Origin: a virus
DNA length: 32,044 nt
Strand: one strand, 5' to 3'
IMG/VR virus record: IMGVR_UViG_3300036791_001909
Location: 1-32,044 of that record
Positions 6,537 through 19,672 of the stretch are shown here, one piece after another. How positions within the stretch are numbered: position 1 is the stretch's first letter; every line of letters begins with the position of its first letter. Below the pieces are notes generated by a model. That model saw only the letters and a list, made by a program, of their open reading frames with translations. It had not been told where the DNA came from and searched no databases. Made by a program: the position numbers and the translations under genes.

Positions 6537-7067
6537 ATGAACATCCAGTACTGGGCTGTACAGATTACAACTCTCAACGGGCAACTGCTTGGAGTTGAAA
6601 TCCAACCACAGATAGAAATCAACAGCTGTCAGGTCATTGTCGGGGATGGCATGAAGCGGCAGCTACACCATGAACAGATGAACGTCATACGTAGGAAAGA
6701 AGAGTGGTTCAGATTGAATGGACTGTTCTGTGCCGTCAGTACTCCAGTACTTTCCACATCATCAGAAGACTACATAAAGTGCTTTGGCTTTCACTGGCTT
6801 GATAACGTTGGGAGGCGTGGTACTACGGCAGTCGAACTGTTGCACGGCGATTATGAGGTGGTACGGCTAAATAGAAGGTTCAGTGATGAGTTGATCGGCA
6901 GCGTCATGTTCCCCGTACTGCTATAGAACATCCATAGATGCTGTGACAAGGTGGTAGTACAGGTACTGGACAACAACCATCACCAGTTGCTTAAGGGATG
7001 CGGAGTTTGGGCAGTACAGGGAATGTACAAGCCGATCCGCTTCGAGCACTGCGAAAAATTACTATAA
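6537..7067 (+). pseudogene. Degenerate EAL-domain protein gene, interrupted by one in-frame TAG
   Basis: ATG 6537 follows GAGGTCATTAA. The frame runs 129 codons to TAG at 6924-6926 and continues 46 codons to TAA at 7065-7067, ten bases before the next gene's ATG. Read through, the 175-residue-plus product follows an EAL (cyclic-di-GMP phosphodiesterase) domain from end to end: LLGVEIQPQI in place of the EAL motif, EEWFRLNGLFCAVS, LDNVGRRGTTAVELL in place of LDDFGTG..SL, VVRLNRRF in place of K-I-D-R-F, then after the TAG QLLKGCGVWAVQGMYKPI, the classic 'G...QGY..S.P' end. Catalytic acidic residues are largely missing, so it is probably non-catalytic, like the YdiV class of flagellar regulators; that comparison is inference. 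The TAG removes the last strands of the domain unless read through. Confidence 0.75.
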
Positions 7068-7077
7068 GGAAATAATA

Positions 7078-7356
7078 ATGAAAATACTGCTATTGCTAAT
7101 CGCTATAGTACTGACTGGTTGCGGCAATCATTCATTCATGGATAACGCCCTTGTCGGCAATGTTGATAATAAGGCTGTCGTCGTACTGTTTGACGCAGGT
7201 ACACGTAACGGTGTGAAGTACTATCGGCCTCAGTTTCAGAGTGATTGTGGCCGCATCTACAATCCAATCTACCAGATGGACAATGGCAGTACTGGATGTC
7301 TCATACGAGATACCCGCATTGCTGAACTACATCCCTATAGAGAGCATAAAGGGTAA
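7078..7356 (+). CDS. Small lipoprotein (lysogenic conversion candidate)
   Basis: A 92-residue protein with ribosome site AAGGAAATAATA. The N-terminus MKILLLLIAIVLTGC is a textbook lipoprotein signal with lipobox LTGC, so the mature protein starts at Cys15. The remainder is small and polar, with two cysteines (SDCGRI, STGCLI) that could form a disulfide in the periplasm. It starts ten bases after the end of the read-through EAL frame, which suggests one operon. Lambdoid phages place lipoproteins such as Bor near the right end of the genome; this one is not obviously Bor. Exclusion or envelope alteration is a guess. Confidence 0.8.
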   Translation: MKILLLLIAIVLTGCGNHSFMDNALVGNVDNKAVVVLFDAGTRNGVKYYRPQFQSDCGRIYNPIYQMDNGSTGCLIRDTRIAELHPYREHKG

Positions 7357-7386
7357 ATATAGCCTACTGTAACAGTAGGCTATATT
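7356..7386. terminator. Bidirectional hairpin between convergent genes
   Basis: A perfect 14-bp stem (AATATAGCCTACTG / CAGTAGGCTATATT) with a 3-nt loop lies between the lipoprotein gene and the minus-strand gene ending at 7395. The T tract is poor on the plus side, but the position between convergent stops fits a shared terminator. Confidence 0.65.
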
Positions 7387-7394
7387 GCTATGAT

Positions 7395-8012
7395 TTAAAT
7401 GTTATCAAGGGATTTTAATTGTATTTCTTTATATAACAAAGTTTTTAATTCATTTATATAGTCAAGTAAGGTACTAATTTCAGATCTGGCAACAAGAGCG
7501 GTATCTTCAGCATTACAATGTTCGCTTAGACGAGGGTTATACTCATTTTCCTCTATCTGTCTAATTGCTGTCACAGCATTAAGTACTTCCCATATGGTTT
7601 CATTTAACTCAGAATTCATGTAAATTGTATAATTAGATGAGAAGTCTTTGACTTGATTTTTGATGATAATAATATTGCACAATACTTTCAAAAATACATC
7701 ATTAATATCTACATGCGATCCTAATATGTCAGGGGAAATGATAGATTCAAAAGTTTGCAACAATGGCTTAATAAGCTTACGCTTCTCCTGTAAATCCTGT
7801 TCCAATATTTTATTGAAAAATACTTGCTGATTTTCTCTAAGTTTATGTTTATTATTGTTTTTCTGTACAAGGTAACTAATTAATCCTGTCAGTAGCGAAC
7901 CTGAAATAGTACCAATAACAGCAAAATTATTATTAATAACTTGAAGAAAGGAAATGTTGTCCACAAGGAAACCTAAAGTAAAATGAATTGCCAAGGGAAA
8001 AAAGATTAACAC
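7395..8012 (-). CDS. Two-TM membrane protein with helical cytoplasmic domain
   Basis: A 205-residue frame from a GTG at 8012 with no clear ribosome site. Upstream the frame is open to a TAA but has no ATG, so the start is uncertain. An out-of-frame ATG reading MDISTILC and a stop overlaps the GTG and could couple translation. Residues about 2-18 (LIFFPLAIHFTLGFLV) and 32-48 (AVIGTISGSLLTGLISY) are membrane segments. The rest is helical and charged (KLRENQQVFFNKILEQDLQE). Overall design resembles the other cargo membrane proteins in the window but no sequence relation is obvious. Function unknown. Confidence 0.65.
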   Translation of the reverse strand: MLIFFPLAIHFTLGFLVDNISFLQVINNNFAVIGTISGSLLTGLISYLVQKNNNKHKLRENQQVFFNKILEQDLQEKRKLIKPLLQTFESIISPDILGSHVDINDVFLKVLCNIIIIKNQVKDFSSNYTIYMNSELNETIWEVLNAVTAIRQIEENEYNPRLSEHCNAEDTALVARSEISTLLDYINELKTLLYKEIQLKSLDNI

Positions 8013-8059
8013 AATATTGTGCTGATATCCATAAGTTAATCTTTACTTTAATAAGAGTT

Positions 8060-8110
8060 GGGTCCCCCTGCACTGGCGGTACTATCGGGGGTTTTCGGCT
8101 GCGGGTTTAA
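8060..8110 (+). other. Candidate cos site
   Basis: A GC-rich island in AT-rich surroundings: a run of C at 8064-8068, CGGGGGTTTTCGGC at 8086-8099 and GCGGGTTT at 8101-8108. It resembles the stretch just right of lambda's cohesive end (CGCGGGTTTTCGC) and lies upstream of the Nu1-like terminase gene, as cos does. An inverted TGCGGGT...ACCCGCA also spans 8100 to about 8144. The nicking position cannot be fixed. It could instead be a terminator for the minus-strand gene. Confidence 0.4.
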
Positions 8111-8150
8111 TCAATTGTGTGTGAATAAAATGATCATACCCGCACCGCAT

Positions 8151-14901
<6,751 letters not shown>

Positions 14902-14913
14902 TAAGGATTAATT

Positions 14914-15237
14914 ATGAGAGCGTTTAAAGAATCGCAATGTGATGCGTTTCTGAATGCTTTCGGTCAAATAATCCAGACTTCTACGGGAAGTACTTTTACT
15001 GGCATTGTAGAAGTACTTCCCGTTTCTATTGATAGTGGTGGTGGATTTATCGAAAGCACAGAAACATATGTAAGCATGAAAAAAGAGGATATAGCAACTG
15101 CTGACGTGGCACTTAATTCAGTACTGATAATTAATGGCAATAATCAGGTTGTCTATAACATTGAAGATGATCACTCCGGGATTGTGAATGTGTATTATCG
15201 CACGCAAACAGGACAATCATTTTCGGAGGATTACTAA
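14914..15237 (+). CDS. Head-tail connector or completion protein
   Basis: A 107-residue protein with AAGGATTAATT before ATG, directly after the capsid gene, where lambda has FI/FII. It is beta-rich (GIVEVLPVSIDSGGG; VLIINGNNQVVYNIEDD), as is gpFII, and its stop overlaps the next start (TAATG). An FII-like neck protein is the best guess from position and size. A 13-bp inverted repeat lies inside the coding sequence at 14983-15023. Confidence 0.5.
   Translation: MRAFKESQCDAFLNAFGQIIQTSTGSTFTGIVEVLPVSIDSGGGFIESTETYVSMKKEDIATADVALNSVLIINGNNQVVYNIEDDHSGIVNVYYRTQTGQSFSEDY
14983..15023. repeat. 13-bp perfect inverted repeat inside a gene
   Basis: ACGGGAAGTACTT at 14983-14995 and AAGTACTTCCCGT at 15011-15023, with a 15-base loop, within codons 24-37 of the completion gene. 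The mRNA could form a strong hairpin. Each arm contains AAGTACTT. Confidence 0.7.
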
Positions 15238-15629
15238 TGGAGTTAGTCAGTAAAGTACGACAAACAATGAAGCAACTTATTAATGCTTCAAAGAACCTGA
15301 CGGCTTCTCGTGAAAAGGATGTATTTACACAAATTGCATTCGATTATTCATTGAGTAGTATTAATTTCGGCAATCAAAGGCAATCGGCATCATTTGCTAT
15401 TCAGTACCTTGTTAGTCCAAAACCAGAGAGTACTAACACGGCTCCTTCAATTACTTATGATCAGATTATCAGTACCTTTGATGGGCAAAAGTCACAGGCA
15501 TTTAAAGATGCTGGCTTGATTATTCTTTCTTATTCATATGAACAAAGCGACATAGTAACAGATCCCGTATCTGGCTCTGTAAGTCTGTCATTCACGATAA
15601 ATATTCAAGTTACGGAGAAAACAAGATAA
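15237..15629 (+). CDS. Tail terminator/completion protein (gpU-like by position)
   Basis: A 130-residue protein sharing the TAATG junction with the gene before it. It begins with a helix (MELVSKVRQTMKQLINASK) and continues with strands (SASFAIQYLVSP; SLSFTINIQVTEK), the helix-then-sheet order of tail terminators. It lies directly before the tube protein gene, as gpU does before gpV. It would cap the tail tube and join it to the head. The assignment is by order and shape. Confidence 0.5.
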   Translation: MELVSKVRQTMKQLINASKNLTASREKDVFTQIAFDYSLSSINFGNQRQSASFAIQYLVSPKPESTNTAPSITYDQIISTFDGQKSQAFKDAGLIILSYSYEQSDIVTDPVSGSVSLSFTINIQVTEKTR

Positions 15630-15644
15630 CTAAAAGGAATTAAA

Positions 15645-18407
15645 ATGGCAGATATTTTTACAGGTAATGGACTTTCATTATCATATAACACCGATACGGG
15701 GAACAGATCACCACAGGGAATTGGCAACGTACAGATTAATGAAGTGGCAGAGTTTCCCGCACTGGAGATTGAATCAGAGGTAAATCAGTACGACACCTAC
15801 AACAGCACATATAACAGTAAATTACTTGCAGAGAAATCCGCTAATCCACTTGATATTGTTGTTAATTACCTCCCCGATGATTCTACACATCAATTTCTGG
15901 ATGAAGCAGCAGAAAATCAGGATGTGTTCCAGCTAACCATTGCCTATCAGGAAGAGGGCAGCCAGTTAACTTATGCAATGGTGAACGGGGCGATTACCAG
16001 TACTCAACTCTCTGGGGATAAGGATAGCGTAGTAACCAAAACCTATGAATTTACCCCAACTGATGTTGTTGCCCGTAGTCAGGCGATCACGGCCTTACTT
16101 CCGATTTACCAGGGAGATTATGGTGTAGGTTCAAACACAACGGATGTTCCTCAGTACGCCCCAACTATCCCTACGGGTAACAGTTTTATCAAAGTACCTT
16201 CAACACAGGCGGGTAATCCTGCTGGTGCCGACATGATGGGCGTAGGTCTGGTTGATGGCTCGGCTGTCAGTTCCTTTGCAATGACGAAATCGGGAACGCT
16301 AAGTATCTATGCGAAGAATGCCACTACGGCCTGGACTCGTATCTATACCGCTACGCAAATGGACACACGTTATGTTCCTCTCACGCGAACAGTAAACGGC
16401 AAGCAATTAAGTACTGATATTGTTCTGACTCCTGGCGATGTTGGTGCTGTTCCTGTCGGGCGTACTGTAAATGGTCATGCTCTTTCAGATGATGTAGTAC
16501 TTTCGAAAGATGATGTTGGTCTTGGTTCCGTTACTGATGATGCACAGTTGGCGATCAGTCATAACCTTTCAGACCTAACTGATACTGAAGAAGCCCGTAC
16601 CAATCTGGATGTTTATTCAAAGGGTGAAGTCGATACTTTTGGTGAGAATTATGTACAAAAAATCACAACAGTTAATGGCAAGCCATTAAGCACTGATATT
16701 ACTCTTGCAAAAGGGGATGTTGGCTTATCCAGCGTAACGAATGATGCACAGCTAAAAATCACATCGAACCTATCGGATCTTGCGAATATAGCAATATCAC
16801 GTAGTAATCTCGGTTTGGGTTCCCTTGCAGTACAGAACGCTAACGCAGTAGCTATCACAGGCGGTACGGCGGCTTTATCGTCTCTATCCCTATCTACGGC
16901 ATTACCAATAACGAGCGGCGGTACAGGAGCTACTACGGTAGCGGCAGCACGTACAGCTTTAGGGCTTGGCACGGCGGCGACAACAAACATTGGTACATCC
17001 GGTAGTACTGTTCCGTTGCTTTCAACTTTTAACACGTGGAATGGTGTACAAACATTCACAACTACTATTCAGGGTAATGTCTCAGGAACAGCGAGTAATG
17101 TTACTGGCATTGTGCCGATCAGTAATGGCGGTACTGGTGCCAGTACTGCGGATAACGCATTACTTAACTTGAGTGCTATGAAATTCCAACGTACATCACT
17201 TGGTGCCGATGATAATCTAAATGATATTGATGGCTCAAGAGCTGGTTTCTATTATTGCACTTCAAATTCCAATTCTACGGAAGCTAACAATTATCCAGTT
17301 ATACAAGCTGGTTCATTAATGGTTTTGCGTAATGGTGCTAATGGAGATTTTGGTTGCACTCAGATATATTCACCATATAACAGTAATGATATATATATTC
17401 GTACTGGATTTGCTGGAACGACTAATAGTTGGTCCGGTTGGAATGTAATTCTGCAAAAGGGTTCATTTGGTATTGGTGCTGATTTAACAGTTAATGCCAG
17501 TACTCCAATTGCTAACCTGAATGAAAGTACGCCCACTGGATTTTATTACACCGCAAATGAAAATACTTTAGGCGGTATTACAAGTGATACAACCTATTCG
17601 ATCCTAAACCGTGGAGGTCGTCCTACTGCTGTAGCAAGTAAGTATGTACAACAACGTTCATGGGATGGTTGGTATACAGGTACTAATGGTTGGGTCTGGA
17701 AAGAAAATGCATATATGTCGGCACTGAATCAGGGGCAATTTAAAGTACAGGCAAATGGTGAAGCAATTCGTATTGTTTCTACGTCTGGTCAGGCATGTTA
17801 CATAATGGGAATGCTAAATGATACTTATGATGTAGCACAACGTAGATGGTATTTTGGTAACGGTGGTTCGGATAATACCGTAGTTGCGTATAACTCTCGT
17901 ACTAATAATAGTATGGGCTTAGCTGCTGCTGGTAACGTGTATATTCAGGCCCGAAGTGATTCTACTGGTTCCGGTACAGCATATACAACACAATTTCAAT
18001 CTAATGGTACTATTGTTGGGCCACAAGGAACGGTAACACAAACCGCTTCAGATATTCGACTTAAATCAGATGTAAATCCTGCAAATAAAGGTGCTTTAGA
18101 GCGTATTAACGCTATCGGTTGTGTCGAATTTACATGGGATTCTGAACAACGACGCGACCGTGGTTTCATTGCTCAGCAAATCGCAAACATTGATCCTCTA
18201 TATACGTATAAACCGACGGAGGATGGTTATTTGAATTATTCAATTACGGCGTTAATGTCAGATACATTTGGGGCTATCCAGGAATTAGTGGTAATTAATA
18301 GTTCACAGGCGAATGCTATTACTTCTCTTGAAGCCACAATAGAAAGTCAGCAAAGTCAAATCGATGAGCTGAAAGTACTTTCACAATCACTACTCGATAA
18401 TAAATAA
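15645..18407 (+). CDS. Tail tube protein fused to a full tail fibre with S74 chaperone
   Basis: A single 920-residue frame with AAAAGGAATTAAA before ATG. Residues 1-145 are a gpV-type tube protein, paralogous to the next gene: VNYLPDDSTHQ (73-83) and GDKDSVVTKTYEF (124-136) recur there as VNYLPDNEVHQ and GDKDEVVTKTFTL. Residues 250-370 hold tail-fibre repeats (VNGKQLSTD, VNGHALSDD, VNGKPLSTD, each followed by a DVG motif) then SGGTGA repeats (424, 494). Residues 522-603 resemble a pyocin-knob domain (GFYYCTS, GTTNSWSGWNVIL). The C-terminus from Ser802 (TASDIRLKSDVNP, RGFIAQQI) is a peptidase S74 self-cleaving chaperone ending in a coiled coil. If incorporated into the tube, fibres would project along the tail shaft. 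Confidence 0.88.
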   Translation: MADIFTGNGLSLSYNTDTGNRSPQGIGNVQINEVAEFPALEIESEVNQYDTYNSTYNSKLLAEKSANPLDIVVNYLPDDSTHQFLDEAAENQDVFQLTIAYQEEGSQLTYAMVNGAITSTQLSGDKDSVVTKTYEFTPTDVVARSQAITALLPIYQGDYGVGSNTTDVPQYAPTIPTGNSFIKVPSTQAGNPAGADMMGVGLVDGSAVSSFAMTKSGTLSIYAKNATTAWTRIYTATQMDTRYVPLTRTVNGKQLSTDIVLTPGDVGAVPVGRTVNGHALSDDVVLSKDDVGLGSVTDDAQLAISHNLSDLTDTEEARTNLDVYSKGEVDTFGENYVQKITTVNGKPLSTDITLAKGDVGLSSVTNDAQLKITSNLSDLANIAISRSNLGLGSLAVQNANAVAITGGTAALSSLSLSTALPITSGGTGATTVAAARTALGLGTAATTNIGTSGSTVPLLSTFNTWNGVQTFTTTIQGNVSGTASNVTGIVPISNGGTGASTADNALLNLSAMKFQRTSLGADDNLNDIDGSRAGFYYCTSNSNSTEANNYPVIQAGSLMVLRNGANGDFGCTQIYSPYNSNDIYIRTGFAGTTNSWSGWNVILQKGSFGIGADLTVNASTPIANLNESTPTGFYYTANENTLGGITSDTTYSILNRGGRPTAVASKYVQQRSWDGWYTGTNGWVWKENAYMSALNQGQFKVQANGEAIRIVSTSGQACYIMGMLNDTYDVAQRRWYFGNGGSDNTVVAYNSRTNNSMGLAAAGNVYIQARSDSTGSGTAYTTQFQSNGTIVGPQGTVTQTASDIRLKSDVNPANKGALERINAIGCVEFTWDSEQRRDRGFIAQQIANIDPLYTYKPTEDGYLNYSITALMSDTFGAIQELVVINSSQANAITSLEATIESQQSQIDELKVLSQSLLDNK

Positions 18408-18415
18408 ATACAAAA

Positions 18416-18435
18416 GGGATAAATGGACTTATCCC
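18416..18435 (+). terminator. Weak hairpin between the two tube genes
   Basis: GGGATAA / TTATCCC, 7 bp with a 6-nt loop, followed by ATTAATTCAATTCTT. It could attenuate transcription or protect an mRNA end between the fusion and the plain tube gene. Confidence 0.45.
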
Positions 18436-18464
18436 ATTAATTCAATTCTTATAAGGATATAAAT

Positions 18465-18926
18465 ATGGCTATGGATATTTTTGCTGGTGCTAACCTACAG
18501 GTTGAAGTAGGTACAAGTGCTGGCAGTGCTGTTGCAATGGATTTTGAAGTAATCCCGGAAGTGAATACCTTCACGACTTCAGGCTTTGAGAGTACCGTAA
18601 TTACTGTAAAGACATTTAATAATGCATATGATCGAAAATTATTAGGTACTAAATCTATACCTGATATTAGTCTTGCAGTTAACTACTTACCAGATAATGA
18701 AGTACACCAAAAATTAGAACAGCTTGCCGATGATCAGAAACGTTGTCAGATCAAACTCAGCTATTTTGAAGATGCGACTAAAACAACAGGATTCTTTGTT
18801 ATCTATACCTGTTTCGTGTCGAGTACGACTATCGGTGGTGATAAGGATGAAGTCGTAACTAAGACGTTCACTCTTGCTGTAGATGGTGCGGCTATTGATT
18901 CAGGACTGATTACTGAAACTCCATAA
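18465..18926 (+). CDS. Major tail tube protein, gpV-like
   Basis: A 153-residue protein with AAGGATATAAAT before ATG. It shares the tube-fold motifs VNYLPDNEVHQKLEQLADDQ and GDKDEVVTKTFTL with the N-terminal domain of the preceding fusion, so the two arose by duplication. Without an Ig-like or fibre extension, this would be the bulk subunit of the tube. A strong terminator-like hairpin follows at once, as expected after a gene needed in high copy. Confidence 0.85.
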   Translation: MAMDIFAGANLQVEVGTSAGSAVAMDFEVIPEVNTFTTSGFESTVITVKTFNNAYDRKLLGTKSIPDISLAVNYLPDNEVHQKLEQLADDQKRCQIKLSYFEDATKTTGFFVIYTCFVSSTTIGGDKDEVVTKTFTLAVDGAAIDSGLITETP

Positions 18927-18936
18927 TTTAATAAAT

Positions 18937-18965
18937 AAAGGGAAGGTTTTTAACTTTCCCTTTTT
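18937..18965 (+). terminator. Terminator after the tube gene
   Basis: A 10-bp stem (AAAGGGAAGG / CTTTCCCTTT, one G-T pair) with a 7-nt loop and a T5 tail. It probably lets only part of the transcription pass to the chaperone and tape measure genes. Confidence 0.75.
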
Positions 18966-18983
18966 CGTATATGGAGATAACAG

Positions 18984-19283
18984 ATGAATTTAATGGAATT
19001 AAAAAAGAAACTACAACCAGAGCTAAAACCGTTTGAGATCGAAGGCTTCACGCTCTACATCCACCGTCCAAGTGGTCGCGATTTTGCAAGCTGTACTGAT
19101 GTAGCAAATACTCTCATTCTTTGTGTTAAAGATGAAAATGGTGATCCTATTTTCTCTGATGAAGATATTGATGGACGTATTAATGTTAACAGTATTGATT
19201 ATGTTATGCAGGGTAAAATCTACCAGGCAATTATTCAGCTTGTCAGTGACAGTAATCCAGCGGATGAAGTCGAAAAAAAGTAA
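18984..19283 (+). CDS. Tail assembly chaperone, gpG-like
   Basis: A 99-residue protein (GGAG before ATG) between tube and tape measure genes, the place of lambda gpG. It starts with a helix and strand (LKPFEIEGFTLYIHRPSGRDF) and ends VEKK-TAA. The last codons GAA-AAA-AAG contain the slippery heptamer A-AAA-AAG, allowing a -1 shift into the downstream frame. It binds the tape measure protein during tail assembly and is not in the virion, by analogy with lambda. Confidence 0.8.
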   Translation: MNLMELKKKLQPELKPFEIEGFTLYIHRPSGRDFASCTDVANTLILCVKDENGDPIFSDEDIDGRINVNSIDYVMQGKIYQAIIQLVSDSNPADEVEKK

Positions 19284-19672
19284 GAAGTGATAGCCATCTG
19301 CGGTACTTCTGTAAAATGGTCAATAAACGTGGTTTATTACCAGATGAGTACTTTAATTTAGATCCTGAAGTACTCGATATGCTTATGGTTTACGATGCAT
19401 ATATAGAGCCGACAGGTACGCAAATTGAGATGTTGAAACATGCCTATCAGTGCTATTACACCACGATAAGTAATGGGAATCTCACGCCAGAGATACGGCG
19501 TAGTATCAAAGTTGCTGATTTTGATTTTCTGGATGTTCTCAATAGCGATCTCACTACACAAGAAAAATCAGAAGTGAAAGAACTGAAGAAAAAAGAAGCT
19601 CAGGCCAATGATATTAAATCAATCGGTGACGCTATCAGGAATCAGGTATTAGGAAAGAAGAATGGCAAATAA
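18984..19672 (+). CDS. Frameshifted chaperone gpGT-like
   Basis: A join of 18984-19280 and 19280-19672 gives 229 residues: gpG followed by VRSDSHLRYFCK and the T part (MVNKRGLLPDEYFNLDPEVLDML...). The T part contains an ATG at 19316 but has no ribosome site there, so it is most likely made only by frameshifting. The C-terminus is basic and helical (EVKELKKKEAQANDIKSIGDAI). In lambda the T domain recruits tube protein to the tape measure-gpG complex. The end overlaps the tape measure start by 11 bases. Confidence 0.8.
19274..19280 (+). promoter_or_regulatory. Programmed -1 frameshift site A-AAA-AAG
   Basis: The heptamer is in phase (GAA AAA AAG TAA) and a stop follows immediately. A 6-bp stem AGAAGT / ACTTCT (19283-19288 with 19305-19310) lies just downstream and could stimulate slippage. 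The -1 frame is open from here into the downstream T-like frame. The same heptamer drives E. coli dnaX frameshifting. Confidence 0.8.

Noticed and set aside
16649-17059. 136-codon minus-strand frame opposite the fibre repeats
   Set aside because: Produced by the codon bias of the Ala/Thr/Gly-rich fibre; no start signal.
15645-18407. Diversity-generating retroelement target in the fibre
   Set aside because: No reverse transcriptase gene, template repeat or matching variable repeat was seen in the window.
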